Shown: piece by piece, positions 8,898 through 19,338 of the stretch
How positions within the stretch are numbered: position 1 is the first letter of the stretch
Layout of the letters: each line of letters starts with the position of its first letter
Notes under the pieces: generated by a model
What the model saw: only the letters and a program-made list of their open reading frames with translations
Database searches by the model: none
Told to the model about the DNA's origin: nothing
Source: Chthoniobacter flavus
GTDB lineage: Bacteria; Verrucomicrobiota; Verrucomicrobiia; Chthoniobacterales; Chthoniobacteraceae
Length of the DNA: 41,073 bases
Assembly: GCA_945860355.1 (NCBI GenBank)
Contig: CAMARB010000012.1
Coordinates: forward strand, 1-41,073
Direction of reading: 5' to 3'
Program-made: the position numbers and the translations under genes

Positions 8898-10997
8898 ATG
8901 CAGGTTCTCCAAAGACATCCCAGCCGTTTCTCGCGTTCGCAGTTTGACCAGTGGCTGGCCCTCCGCCGGGCCGAGGAAAGCCTCCCGGAAATTACACCCC
9001 GCAACGGACAACCCATCTTCAAGTCCTGGCTGCGCGACAACTGGCAATCCATCCAGCCGCTGCCCGAAGCCAAGGGCCTCAATATTTTCTGCGAAAGGGA
9101 CGTAACACACCTCGTGTGTGAGCACTCGCAGAGCCTCTTGATCGAGGGCGAATTCTACAAACTCACCATCTTCGACCCCTTCCCGCTCAACCGTCCCCGG
9201 GACGGGCAGCAGTTCGCCTCCCGGCTCCGGCAGCTTTCCTCCGACGTTCCCCGCCGCACGCTGATCCTGGAGACCGAGGTCCTCCACCAGATCCCCCGCA
9301 TCGAGCAGACGCTCGCCGAGCATCGGGAACGCCTGAGCCCGGCGGAGATCCGCAGCGAGATGCGCAAACTCGACGGGCGCCTCTCCCTGAGCCAGTTCAA
9401 AGACCGGGTGGCCCGGATCATTCGGGAACTCACCCTGCGCGCGGCCAACCACCGCATGGCGGAGGGAATCGCCCTGCACAGGTTCCACGAGACCTTCCCG
9501 GGCGCCAGGGCCCGGCAACGCCAGCTCCTGCTGGTGGCCGGCCCGACGAACTCCGGAAAAACCTACACCGCCTTCCAGAAGCTCGCCGCCGCGAAAACCG
9601 GGGTATACCTCGCTCCGCTGCGCCTCATGGCCGCGGAGTTCTGGGATCGCATGAAGGGGGCGGGCGTTCCCTGCTCGCTGATCACCGGGGAGGAGCGAAT
9701 CCTCGACCCGGGGGCGCGCCATGTGGCCTCGACCATCGAGATGCTGGCCACCGACGCCGAATACGACGTGGCGATCATCGACGAGGTGCAGATGATCTCC
9801 GACAAGGACAGGGGCTGGGCGTGGACGCAGGCGATTGTGGGCGTCAACGCCAAGCTGGTGATTCTGGTGGGCTCTCCCGATGCGGAGGCCGTGCTGGGTG
9901 AAATCGCCAACCGCCTCGGGGAACCCCTCGAAATCCAGCGCACCGAGAGACTCAGCCCGCTCCAAGTGGCCGACTCCCCGCTGGACCCGGACAAAGCCCT
10001 CGAAGGCGGCTCCGCGTTCATCTCGTTTTCACGGAAAGACGTGTTGGCTTGGAAACAAACCCTCGGCGCCTCCGAGTGCGCCGCCATCTACGGAGCGCTC
10101 TCGCCCGAAGTCCGCAGAGCCGAGGCGCGCCGGTTCGCCTCTGGGGAAGCCAAAGCCGTTTCCGCCACGGACGCCATCGGCATGGGCTTGAATCTGCCGG
10201 TCAAAACCATCGTTTTCACCACGCTCACCAAATGGGACGGCGAAAAGGAGATCACCCTGGGCGACTCCGCCATCCGCCAGATCGCCGGACGCGCCGGCCG
10301 TTACGGCATGCATGAGGTGGGCGTGGTCACCGCGCTCAACAAACGCAACCTCGATTACATCCGCGAGGCCATGGCGTCGCCGCCGGAACCCCTGCCGATC
10401 ATCGCGCCGATAGCGCCCCACATCAAAATGCTGGAGTTTCTCTCCCAAGAGACCGGCAAAACCGATCTGCCCTCGCTTCTGGACTGTTTTGCGGCGCTCC
10501 CGGGCGACACGGATCTTTTCTGCAAAGCCGACGTGTCCTCGATGCGCGACCTGGCGGGTGAAATCCGGGAGTTCAACCTGCCATTGACCACGCAGTTTGC
10601 GTTGTGCGCCTGCCCGGTGGACTCGCGCAACGCCGATCACCTGCGGATTTGGCGGCAATGGGTGGCGGCGGTGGCCGAGGACGTGTCCTCGCCCCTGCCA
10701 CGGGGCGACGAGTTTTCACCCGAAGGCAGCACGACGTCCGCCAACGAACTGCACGCTGCGGAAAGCCAAGTCAGGCTTCTGGCGTCCTACCGCTGGATGC
10801 ATCACCGGATGCCGGAACTTTTCCCGGACATCGAGGAGGCGCTGGCCGTCTGCGCCGACACCAACCAGTTCATCTCCAACTCGCTGAAGAAAAAAATCGT
10901 GCGTCGCTGCCGCCGTTGCAGCAGCGGCCTGCCGGATCTCCACAAGTTCGCGATCTGCGACCGGTGTTTTTCGATGCGCTTTGAGCGTTCCGAATAG
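8898..10997 (+). CDS. Suv3-like DExH RNA helicase with C-terminal CxxC pairs
   Basis: ORF 8811-10997; likely start at 8898 (MQVLQRHPSRF). Motifs: LLLVAGPTNSGKTYTAF (Walker A), APLRLMAAEFWDRM, ITGEER, VAIIDEVQMISDKDRGWAWTQAIVG (DEVQM), SATDAIGMGLNLPVKTIVF, IRQIAGRAGRYG; C-terminus CRRCSSGLPDLHKFAICDRC. Confidence 0.9.
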   Translation: MQVLQRHPSRFSRSQFDQWLALRRAEESLPEITPRNGQPIFKSWLRDNWQSIQPLPEAKGLNIFCERDVTHLVCEHSQSLLIEGEFYKLTIFDPFPLNRPRDGQQFASRLRQLSSDVPRRTLILETEVLHQIPRIEQTLAEHRERLSPAEIRSEMRKLDGRLSLSQFKDRVARIIRELTLRAANHRMAEGIALHRFHETFPGARARQRQLLLVAGPTNSGKTYTAFQKLAAAKTGVYLAPLRLMAAEFWDRMKGAGVPCSLITGEERILDPGARHVASTIEMLATDAEYDVAIIDEVQMISDKDRGWAWTQAIVGVNAKLVILVGSPDAEAVLGEIANRLGEPLEIQRTERLSPLQVADSPLDPDKALEGGSAFISFSRKDVLAWKQTLGASECAAIYGALSPEVRRAEARRFASGEAKAVSATDAIGMGLNLPVKTIVFTTLTKWDGEKEITLGDSAIRQIAGRAGRYGMHEVGVVTALNKRNLDYIREAMASPPEPLPIIAPIAPHIKMLEFLSQETGKTDLPSLLDCFAALPGDTDLFCKADVSSMRDLAGEIREFNLPLTTQFALCACPVDSRNADHLRIWRQWVAAVAEDVSSPLPRGDEFSPEGSTTSANELHAAESQVRLLASYRWMHHRMPELFPDIEEALAVCADTNQFISNSLKKKIVRRCRRCSSGLPDLHKFAICDRCFSMRFERSE

Positions 10998-11001
10998 GGC
11001 C

Positions 11002-13698
11002 TCAAGCGTTCTCGCGGAGAATCTCAAGGGGTGAGGGCGTGCAGACCCCGCGGCTGAGCCAGGCTCCGCCCGCCAGCGAGAGCAGCGGAGGCAGGAGCAC
11101 CCCGGCCGCGATAACGCGCGCCTCCGGCCAGGGGGCCGCCTTGAGGACGAAATGAGCCAGCGCCGCATGGACAACCACGGCGAGCGCGGCGCCCGCGAGC
11201 CCTGAAACCGCCCCCAGACACGCGTATTCCACCAAGAAAACGGAACGCACCTGGCGGCGGGAAGCGCCGAGCGTCCGCAGCAGCACACTTTCGCGGAGCC
11301 GCTGAGCGTGGCCGTTGAGCAGGCAGCCCAGAAGAATCGGAGCCCCCGCAAGCACCGTCACGCCAGCGAGAACCTCCACCACCCGGCTGATCTGCTCCAG
11401 GATCTCGGTGACCGTCTCCAGAATGAGCGTCAGATCGATTGCTGAAACGTTGGGAAACTCCCGGACCAAAGCCCGTTGCAACGCGCCGGAGGACGCCTCC
11501 TTGGGAATCCGGGTGGTGATCACCGTGAACCCTGGGGCGGCCTCCAGCACGCCGGGGGGGAAGACCATGAAAAAATTCAGGTTAAACCGGCTCCAATCCA
11601 CCTTGCGCAGGTTAACCACTTTGGCCCGGAGCGGCACGCCCTGCACATCCAGACCGAGCTCGTCGCCCACGCCCAGTTCCAGATCGCGGGCGATTTTCGC
11701 CTCAAGGGAGACCGGCACGGGCTCAGCCCCGGGCTTCCATGGAAGGGAAGAGAACAATGCCCCGGCGGCGAGCTCTTCGGAGCCGGTGAGTTCGGCGCGG
11801 TAACTGGAGCGGTATTCGCGTTGAAGGACCCAGCGCGGGGTGCCCTTGGGCTCCCCCCCCTTTTCGCGCGCGGCCTTCGCCCTCGCCTCGGCCTGCTGCT
11901 CAAGCTCCCGCAAGGGCACACCTTTCACCGAGGCAATCCGCATTGTGACAATGGGCGCGTTCTCCAGCAAAGGAAGGCCAAGCCCCGCCAGGAGCGCCTT
12001 CACCCCGGCGCGTTGATCCTCCTGCACATCCACCAGATAGATGTTCGGGCTCGCGCGGAGGTCCCGCGGCTTCAGGCTCTCCAGCAAGCTGCCACGGACC
12101 AGCAACACCGTCAGCAGCAGACAATTCCCCAAGCCAAGGGAAAGCAGGAAAAGGAGCGTCTGGTTTTGCGGTCGGAACAGATTGGAAAACCCCTGGCGGA
12201 GCACATACGGCCAGGAGGGTCGAGGAAGCCTCCGGGCAAGGGCGGCCGCACCCGCGGCGGTCCCGAAAAGCAGCGCGAACACCAGCATCAACCCCGCCAT
12301 CAAAAGCGCCGCTCGGCGGGGAGGCGTCCCGTGGAGCACGGTCAATCCCCAGAGGAGAGCCATCAGCAACAACGCGCAAACGATCTCCGCCGGGCGGGTC
12401 CACAGGGGCCGCTGCGGCTCCACGGAGGCTCGCAGCACGACCGAAGGCGGGACGCCGCGGATCCTGAGCAGCGGCAGCAAGGCGAATCCCATGCAGATGG
12501 TAAACCCGGCGAACGTGGTTTGAGCGATGACCGGCCAGGCGGGCGCCGGAGGCAGTGCAACCGGGAGATGCCGGGCAAAAACCGAGGCCACCCCCTGTTG
12601 AACCCCCAGCCCCAGGGCGGCGCCGATCAAAGCGCCTCCCGCGACGAGCACCAGAGCCTGAGCCAGATAAATGGCGAAAGCCGTGGAGGCCGGGCATCCC
12701 AGACAGCGCAGGATGGCGATGGACTCAATGCGCCGACTGACATGCGTGTGGATGGCAGCCGCCACGCCGATGGCCCCCAGAACCAGGGCCACCAAGGCGA
12801 GCAGCCCCAAGAACTCCTCCAACTGCTCCAGTGAGTTTCCGAGTGAATCACGCCGACTTTCCGGCGTCTCAAACTGCCAGCGGCTTTCAGGAAAGTGTTT
12901 GCGGAACTCGCGCGCCAGAGTGTTCCCGGGAGACGCCCCGGCCGGGAGCGCTCCGGAATTCGCCCCGGAAAGCTCCGAGTGCAGCAGATGAAAAACCAAA
13001 CTGTTGGCCCCCAGAAGCCCTGTTTGATCCAGCGCGCTGTAGGGGACAAAAACCTGCGGAGAAAAACCGCCGAACCGACTGCTGCGGGGGCCGCCCTTTT
13101 TGAACGAACCCAGGATGGGCAACTCGAGGCTCCCGAGTTTGACCCGGTCCCCGACGCCGACCCCGAACTGGTCGAGCAGGGCGGGTTCAAGGACGATGCC
13201 TCCCTCTGAATGCAGCCGCTGCCAGGCCTCCGGGGGATCGGTTTCCAGCTTCCCATAGAAGGGATAATCCGGCTCCACCCCGCGCACCTGGACCAACCGG
13301 GCGGCGTCGGCCTTGGGGAAGGAAAGCATGGAGGAAAAACTCGTCTCGCGCCGGACTCTTTTGGCGTGCGTCTGCATCCACGCCACCGCATCCACCGGGA
13401 AGGGATCGCGCGAGGAGACTTGCAGATCCGAGCCGAGCAACGCATTGGCCTGAGTTCGGATTCCCGCCTCGAACCGGGCCTTGAGTGAGTGAATGGCCAC
13501 CAGGGCGGCGATTCCGAGCACGATGGAGGACGAGAACAGCAGGAGACGTTTGCGCTGGGTGCGACTATCGCGCCAGGCCATGCGCCAAGTCCACGCCTGG
13601 AAGAGCCCCATCCACCTCCCGCGCGCGGCGGGGGCGCCGGCACGCCCCGTGCCCGCTCCGGAATTTTCAGGGTCGTTCATGGGTCGTTTCCCGCTCAA
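11002..13698 (-). CDS. FtsX-like ABC transporter permease, YbbP-like
   Basis: 898 aa, many TM segments with FtsX-type arrangement; overlaps the end of the YbbA-like ATPase gene. Confidence 0.85.
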   Translation of the reverse strand: MSGKRPMNDPENSGAGTGRAGAPAARGRWMGLFQAWTWRMAWRDSRTQRKRLLLFSSSIVLGIAALVAIHSLKARFEAGIRTQANALLGSDLQVSSRDPFPVDAVAWMQTHAKRVRRETSFSSMLSFPKADAARLVQVRGVEPDYPFYGKLETDPPEAWQRLHSEGGIVLEPALLDQFGVGVGDRVKLGSLELPILGSFKKGGPRSSRFGGFSPQVFVPYSALDQTGLLGANSLVFHLLHSELSGANSGALPAGASPGNTLAREFRKHFPESRWQFETPESRRDSLGNSLEQLEEFLGLLALVALVLGAIGVAAAIHTHVSRRIESIAILRCLGCPASTAFAIYLAQALVLVAGGALIGAALGLGVQQGVASVFARHLPVALPPAPAWPVIAQTTFAGFTICMGFALLPLLRIRGVPPSVVLRASVEPQRPLWTRPAEIVCALLLMALLWGLTVLHGTPPRRAALLMAGLMLVFALLFGTAAGAAALARRLPRPSWPYVLRQGFSNLFRPQNQTLLFLLSLGLGNCLLLTVLLVRGSLLESLKPRDLRASPNIYLVDVQEDQRAGVKALLAGLGLPLLENAPIVTMRIASVKGVPLRELEQQAEARAKAAREKGGEPKGTPRWVLQREYRSSYRAELTGSEELAAGALFSSLPWKPGAEPVPVSLEAKIARDLELGVGDELGLDVQGVPLRAKVVNLRKVDWSRFNLNFFMVFPPGVLEAAPGFTVITTRIPKEASSGALQRALVREFPNVSAIDLTLILETVTEILEQISRVVEVLAGVTVLAGAPILLGCLLNGHAQRLRESVLLRTLGASRRQVRSVFLVEYACLGAVSGLAGAALAVVVHAALAHFVLKAAPWPEARVIAAGVLLPPLLSLAGGAWLSRGVCTPSPLEILRENA

Positions 13699-14422
13699 TG
13701 CTGCCCGCGCGCATCCGGACGATCCGGCAAGCCCGCGCCGCCAGAGCGGGGTCGTGAGTCACGAGCACCAGCGCCGTGCCGTGGGCCCGGTTCATCTCAA
13801 AGAGCATCTCGACGATGGGCGCGCTGGTGTCCGCGTCGAGGTTGCCGGTCGGTTCGTCGGCGAAAAGAATCCGGGGCCTCCGGATAAACGCGCGGGCGAG
13901 GGCGACACGCTGTTGTTCGCCACCGGAAAGCTGGAGGGGATAATGATGAAAGCGGCCGCCCAAACCCACCCGTTCAAGGATGGCGCACGCCTGTGCCCGG
14001 GCGCCGGAGATGCCGCTTAACTCGAGGGGCACCAGGACATTTTCCAACGCTGTCAGCGTGGGCAGGAGCTGAAAGCTTTGGAAAACGAAGCCGACGCCTT
14101 CATTGCGCAGCGCGGCGCGCTGATCTTCGTCGAGGTCCTCGAGGGGCCGCCCCAGCAAGCGAACGCTCCCCGAGGTGGCGCGGTCCAAGCCGGCGCACAA
14201 GCCGAGCAGGGTGGACTTGCCGCTACCGGACGGACCGACCACCGCGCAAGTGTCTCCCGCATGGAGCTTTAAATCGACGTTGTGCAGAATCTTCAACGTG
14301 CGAAAACCCGTGCCGTAGGTCTTGCACAGACCCTCAATTTCGAGGATGGGTGAAGTCGTAGCTTTGTGAGGAGCAGACTCTTCACGGGCTGCGGTGGAAT
14401 GCTCCAACGACGATGGATTCAT
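13667..14422 (-). CDS. ABC transporter ATP-binding protein, LolD/YbbA-like
   Basis: Likely start at 14422 (MNPSSLEHS). [18 protein letters not shown] (Walker A), [32 protein letters not shown]. Confidence 0.93.
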   Translation of the reverse strand: MNPSSLEHSTAAREESAPHKATTSPILEIEGLCKTYGTGFRTLKILHNVDLKLHAGDTCAVVGPSGSGKSTLLGLCAGLDRATSGSVRLLGRPLEDLDEDQRAALRNEGVGFVFQSFQLLPTLTALENVLVPLELSGISGARAQACAILERVGLGGRFHHYPLQLSGGEQQRVALARAFIRRPRILFADEPTGNLDADTSAPIVEMLFEMNRAHGTALVLVTHDPALAARACRIVRMRAGSIERETTHERP

Positions 14423-15069
14423 CAAAGGCAAAATGGATGTGGCTGCTGCTTTTTTCGGCCTGCGCACTATGGCCGCGCAATGCCGCGCATGCAAACGAGT
14501 CCGCGCGCCTGCGCGTCGTGATCCTAGGGGACAGCCTCACCGCCGGATACGGCGTGGAGTCGGCGCAAAACTACCCGGCGCGCCTTCAGGAAAAGATCGA
14601 CCGGGCGGGACTCCCTTTTGAAGTCGTAAACGCAGGCATCAGCGGCGACACCACCGCCGGAGGGCTCCGGCGGATCGACTGGGTCCTGGGGAAGGGAGCG
14701 GCGGTGCTTGTGGTTGCACTGGGGGGCAACGACGGCCTCCGCGGGCTTGCCCCTGCGCAAACCGCGCAAAACCTCGCCGCCATTCTCCAACGGGCCAGAC
14801 AACGGATCCCCGACGTGTCCCTGGTTTTGGTGGCCATGAAAATGCCGCTGAGTATGGGTGCGGATTTCGCCCGGGCCTTCGAGGAGATTTTCCCGGAGGT
14901 GGCCGCCCGGAACCGCGCGGTGCTGGGGCCGTTTCTCCTCGAAGGCGTCGCGGGGAACCCGGAGCTCAACCAGGCCGACCTGATTCATCCCAACGCCCGG
15001 GGCCAGGAGAAAATCGCGGACAATCTCTGGGCATCCTTGCACGAGGTTCTCCTGGAGCGAGCCCGCTAG
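14413..15069 (+). CDS. tesA: TesA-like SGNH/GDSL arylesterase/thioesterase
   Basis: 218 aa; LRVVILGDSLTAGYGVESAQNYPARLQEKID, VVALGGNDGLRGL, DLIHPNARGQEKIADNLW; divergent from the YbbA-like gene. Confidence 0.93.
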   Translation: MDSSKAKWMWLLLFSACALWPRNAAHANESARLRVVILGDSLTAGYGVESAQNYPARLQEKIDRAGLPFEVVNAGISGDTTAGGLRRIDWVLGKGAAVLVVALGGNDGLRGLAPAQTAQNLAAILQRARQRIPDVSLVLVAMKMPLSMGADFARAFEEIFPEVAARNRAVLGPFLLEGVAGNPELNQADLIHPNARGQEKIADNLWASLHEVLLERAR

Positions 15070-15244
15070 TTTTTTGGCAAAGATGGACCGCAACAACTTA
15101 CCCCCAGCCATCACCCCCTCGGCCAAACCGGATGAGAGCCCGGGCGTGCCGAGCGCGCCCTCGGGCGCTCGCGGCCACCAATCCTGGGTGGACGAAAAAA
15201 AAACGGGGGTTTGGCAGGGCTCTTGCATTACCGGGGACCCTGTG

Positions 15245-17584
15245 ATGCCAACTCCCCACAGCGATCCGACTCATTTTGAGCTGCTCGAGCAGCGATCCTG
15301 CACATTCGAACACATCGAGGACGGGATCATCGTCACTTCGCTGGATGGCGTGATTTTGGACTGGAACAAGGGCGCGGAGCGGCTCTTCGGGTGGAGCCGC
15401 GAGGAGATGCTGGGAAAAACTCCGGCAGTGCTGCACCGCCCCTGCGACGCGGAGCAGCTCACCGGCTCCATCAACGCAACGGCGGCGCAGGCGGGCCGTT
15501 GGAAGGGGGAGATTTCTTTTGTGCGCAAGGACGGTTCCTCGCGCATTTGCGAGACCACCACGGTGCCCATGCGGGACGCTCAGGGCCGTATTTTTGCAAC
15601 GCTGGGGATCAACCACGATGTGACGGCGCAGAAAGCGGTGGAGGGCAAGCTGGTGGAGGAAAAACAGGTGCTGCGGACGCTGATTGACTCGCTGGAGGAC
15701 GTGATTTTTTTCAAGGACCTCGAGGGCCGCTTCATCATGGTCAACGCCGCGCACCGCAAAATCTGGAGCAAATCGCAGCGGGGCCCGATTGGCCTGACGG
15801 ATTTCGATGTTGAGGGGCTCCAGGCCAACGCCGCGCGCTACGCGCAGGATGACCAGACCGTTATCACCACCGGCAAACCGATCACCAACCGGGAGGAACC
15901 CTTCACCCGGGACGACGGCACCTCGGGCTGGTTTCTCACCTCGAAATATCCGCTCCATAATTCCGCCGGGCGGGTGATCGGCGTGGTGGGCACGGCCAGA
16001 GACATCACCGAGTGGCGGCTGACAGGGCGCGCGCTGGCGGACGAACGAGAGAAGTTCAAAACCATCGTCGACGCCCTGCCCGACGCGCTCTTTCTCAAGG
16101 ATCGGGAAGGCCGGATCACCCTTGAGAACAAGGCCATGGCCAAACTTTTCGGGCCGGAATCCGGGCGTGTTCTCAAGACGCCTTTCGAGGAGCCGATTCC
16201 CAGGGAACACGCGGAACGTTACGCGGCGGACGACCGCACCGTCATCGAGACGGGCCAGCCCGTGATCAATCGCGAGGAGCCTTTTCTCACCACGGCAGGC
16301 ACGACGGGCTACCTGCTGACCTCCAAATACCCGATCCGCGACAGCGGCGGCGAGATTGTCGGAGTGGTGGGGGTTTCGCGGGAAATCACCGAAATACGCA
16401 AGGCGGCGGCGGAACGCCGGGCGTTTGAGCGCAAGCTCCAGGAAACCCAGAAGCTCGAAAGCCTGGGGGTTCTGGCGGGCGGGATCGCGCACGACTTCAA
16501 CAACCTGCTCACCGGCGTCCTGGGCAACGCCAGCCTGGCGAGCATGGAGCTCCCACAGGAATCCCCCGTGCAGGAGCTTCTCAAACAGATTGAAATCGCA
16601 TCGGTCCGCGCGGCCGACCTCTGCAAGCAGATGCTGGCCTACTCCGGAAAAGGCCGGTTCGTCATGCAGCGTCTTGATCTCAACGCGGCCCTAAACGAGA
16701 CGACCAAGCTCCTCCAGGTGTTCCTCAACAAGAACGCCGTCCTCAAAATGCAGCTCGCGCCGGCGCTTCCGGCTGTGGTTGCCGATCCCACACAGATGCG
16801 CCAGGTGATCATGAACCTGGTGATCAACGCCGCCGAGGCCATCGGTGAGCGCAGCGGCTACCTCACCCTCACCACCGGCGTCGTCCGGGCCGACTCCCGC
16901 TACCTGGCCGAAACCCATCTTTCCCCCGACCTGACCGAAGGCGACTACGTCTACCTCGAGGTCGGCGACACCGGCAGCGGGATGACCCCCGAGGTGGCCG
17001 CGAAAATTTTCGACCCGTTTTTCACCACCAAATTCACCGGCCGCGGCTTGGGCCTGGCGGCTGTGCTGGGGATCGTCCGCGGCCACCGGGGGGCGTTGAA
17101 GGTTTACACCGAACCGGGTGTCGGCACGACATTCAAAGTCCTGCTGCCCTGCGCCGACGGTCCGGTGGACGATCCCGGCATGGAGCGCCCGGCAAGCGCC
17201 CAGTGGCGGGGCCGCGGCCTGGTGCTCATCATCGACGACGACGAGACCACCCGGGCCACCACGGCGCGGATGCTCGAGAGCATGGGCTTTGAGGTGCGCC
17301 TCGCCGCCGACGGTCAGGTGGGCGTGGAAGCCTTCCGCCTCACTCCGGAGGAGTTCCAGGTCGTCCTGCTCGACCTCACCATGCCGCGTATGGACGGGGC
17401 GGACGCGTTCACCGAAATCCGCCGGATCCGGCCCGATTGCCGGGTCCTGCTGATGAGCGGATTTAATGAGGCGGATGCCGTGGCGCGGTTCGCCGGGAAA
17501 GGGCTCGCCGGCTTCGTCCAGAAGCCCTTCCGGCTCCCGGATCTCCGGGAGAAAGTGCAGCAGATCCTTGGCGCCCAGGGATAG
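15245..17584 (+). CDS. Hybrid sensor histidine kinase with multiple PAS domains and C-terminal REC domain
   Basis: ORF 15074-17584; likely start MPTPHSDPTHFELLEQR at 15245. Three PAS segments (two near-duplicates), HisKA (GGIAHDFNNLLTGVLGNASLA), HATPase (EVGDTGSGMTPEVAAKIFDPFFTTKFTGRGLGLAAVLGIV), REC (VLIIDDDETTR...VVLLDLTMPRMDG). Confidence 0.95.
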   Translation: MPTPHSDPTHFELLEQRSCTFEHIEDGIIVTSLDGVILDWNKGAERLFGWSREEMLGKTPAVLHRPCDAEQLTGSINATAAQAGRWKGEISFVRKDGSSRICETTTVPMRDAQGRIFATLGINHDVTAQKAVEGKLVEEKQVLRTLIDSLEDVIFFKDLEGRFIMVNAAHRKIWSKSQRGPIGLTDFDVEGLQANAARYAQDDQTVITTGKPITNREEPFTRDDGTSGWFLTSKYPLHNSAGRVIGVVGTARDITEWRLTGRALADEREKFKTIVDALPDALFLKDREGRITLENKAMAKLFGPESGRVLKTPFEEPIPREHAERYAADDRTVIETGQPVINREEPFLTTAGTTGYLLTSKYPIRDSGGEIVGVVGVSREITEIRKAAAERRAFERKLQETQKLESLGVLAGGIAHDFNNLLTGVLGNASLASMELPQESPVQELLKQIEIASVRAADLCKQMLAYSGKGRFVMQRLDLNAALNETTKLLQVFLNKNAVLKMQLAPALPAVVADPTQMRQVIMNLVINAAEAIGERSGYLTLTTGVVRADSRYLAETHLSPDLTEGDYVYLEVGDTGSGMTPEVAAKIFDPFFTTKFTGRGLGLAAVLGIVRGHRGALKVYTEPGVGTTFKVLLPCADGPVDDPGMERPASAQWRGRGLVLIIDDDETTRATTARMLESMGFEVRLAADGQVGVEAFRLTPEEFQVVLLDLTMPRMDGADAFTEIRRIRPDCRVLLMSGFNEADAVARFAGKGLAGFVQKPFRLPDLREKVQQILGAQG

Positions 17585-17593
17585 ATCGGCGCG

Positions 17594-19207
17594 TTATTTG
17601 GCCTTGTTCAGGAGCAGGATCCTCTTGAGCTCCGCAAGGGTCTGGGGCAGCTCGTGGGAGCCGTGAGGCCCGGGCACGATGAGCTCGGACTTGGCGCCAT
17701 CCAAATGCGAGCTCCAGTAGGGCACGACGCCGTCCGAGCTTTTGGGCGAGTCGCCCTTGCCGCGATCGCCGATAATGGAGTGGTAAGGGGCGCGGATGGG
17801 GAGTCGGTCGAGCTCCTTGAGCGTGGGGTTTTTGGGGGAGAGACTGGTGATGCTGTTGGGAACCTGGGGTGATCCGGAAACAACCGAGAGCACGTCGCCC
17901 AGCGAGTTGGTGAGTGTTCCCACCAACGATTTGGGCAGCGAAATAATGCGCATGGCCAGCGCGCCAATGGAGCCCATCGCCATTTCGCTTCCCCGGTGAG
18001 GCACGCAGATGAAGACGATGCGGCTGACTCGCGGATTGGATTCCACAATCAGCGCCTGCTTCACCAAGTTGTTCGCGGGCAACTTGCGGTCGAGCTCGTC
18101 GGCTTTGTGTTTGAGGTTCGCCTTCCACAGAGCTCGGCCGGTGTCCACGGCCTGCATCCGCGAGACCAGCCCGCCCATGCTGTGCCCGACCAACACGTAA
18201 CCTTTCGTCATCGGGTGCAAGCTCTGGACCCTGGCCAGCTCCTCCCGGAAACGCAGGGCCGAGTACGACATGGGATTTCCGGTGGGATAATTAAACACCC
18301 AGAACTGGTAGCGGCGCCGCAGGTTCTCGTCGGCATGCAGCTCGTTCATGGCGTTGAGCCACATCTGGGGCGTGGACATCAGCCCGTGCACAAAAATCAC
18401 CGGGATCCGGTCCGGGTCATAGGGCTCAATCATGTAGAGCCCTGTGCTGCGCAGATACTTCTCCACACGGATCATCGACACGAACCCGCGCAGCAACTCG
18501 TTCTGCTGGGGATAACGCGCCAGGGGCGCCGTGTAGTCCGCCGCGAGAGGCTGGGATTTTCCGCCGATGGAAACCACGCTGCGTTTGTCGGGGTGCTGCA
18601 GTGCCAGAGTGGCGACGTTCTCCTTGAACGACAAAGTCGCGGTCACCGGCGCCATGGTGCCGCTGGCCGGCTCAAACGGCGCCTTCGACCCGAAACCCAA
18701 ACCTTTGGTCTCGTGAATCCCCACAAACGGGGCGCCGACCCCGGGGCGCACGAAAGTGCTCCGCAGGTGCCGCCGTCGGACCCGCGAGGCGGGCTCAAGG
18801 TCCGTGAAGTAACTCGGCGCCCAGCTCCCCGAAACCTCAGGTCCCTGGAATTTCAAGCCGTAGCTCTGCCCCTCGGCGGAGAAGCGCAGGGACTGGTTCC
18901 ACAAACGCCCGCCCTCGCCGTTGAAAAGCAGCTCGGTGAGCTCCGCAGTGGCCGTGTTATAGGTCCCAAGCGCCCCGAGATCCCCCGGCCGCACGGGAAG
19001 AACTTTCGCCGCCTCGTCCGCGGCATGAAGATAGGAACCCACACGCTCCTCCAGCGGCGCACGCGGTAAGCGGCCTTTTTTCAAACTCACCGAAGCGTTT
19101 GCCAGGCGCACGTCCGGCTCCGTCTTTTTAAGGCCCGTGCTCGCGCAGCCCCCCAGGGCAATCGCAAACGAGAGCGTCGTGATCCGGGTGAAGAGAGGAT
19201 TGATCAT
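17594..19207 (-). CDS. Lipoprotein alpha/beta hydrolase (PGAP1/lipase-like)
   Basis: 537 aa; lipobox-like ALGGCAS; IPVIFVHGLMSTPQMW, GYVLVGHSMGGLVSRM (nucleophile elbow GHSMG), VPHRGSEMA. Confidence 0.85.
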   Translation of the reverse strand: MINPLFTRITTLSFAIALGGCASTGLKKTEPDVRLANASVSLKKGRLPRAPLEERVGSYLHAADEAAKVLPVRPGDLGALGTYNTATAELTELLFNGEGGRLWNQSLRFSAEGQSYGLKFQGPEVSGSWAPSYFTDLEPASRVRRRHLRSTFVRPGVGAPFVGIHETKGLGFGSKAPFEPASGTMAPVTATLSFKENVATLALQHPDKRSVVSIGGKSQPLAADYTAPLARYPQQNELLRGFVSMIRVEKYLRSTGLYMIEPYDPDRIPVIFVHGLMSTPQMWLNAMNELHADENLRRRYQFWVFNYPTGNPMSYSALRFREELARVQSLHPMTKGYVLVGHSMGGLVSRMQAVDTGRALWKANLKHKADELDRKLPANNLVKQALIVESNPRVSRIVFICVPHRGSEMAMGSIGALAMRIISLPKSLVGTLTNSLGDVLSVVSGSPQVPNSITSLSPKNPTLKELDRLPIRAPYHSIIGDRGKGDSPKSSDGVVPYWSSHLDGAKSELIVPGPHGSHELPQTLAELKRILLLNKAK

Positions 19208-19338
19208 ATGTTTTTTGCGGGGTGCCGCCGGTCAAAACGGCGAAAGCGATTGGGTTTCTTTGGGGAATTGCCGCGCCCGAGGGCTATGGGAAACGGGCGG
19301 AGACGATCATTGACGCGAAGCCTGGAGGCCGGAGCCGG

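Noticed and set aside
15098-16492. 464-aa minus-strand ORF opposite the hybrid kinase
   Set aside because: Antisense shadow; the plus strand encodes unmistakable PAS/HisKA domains.
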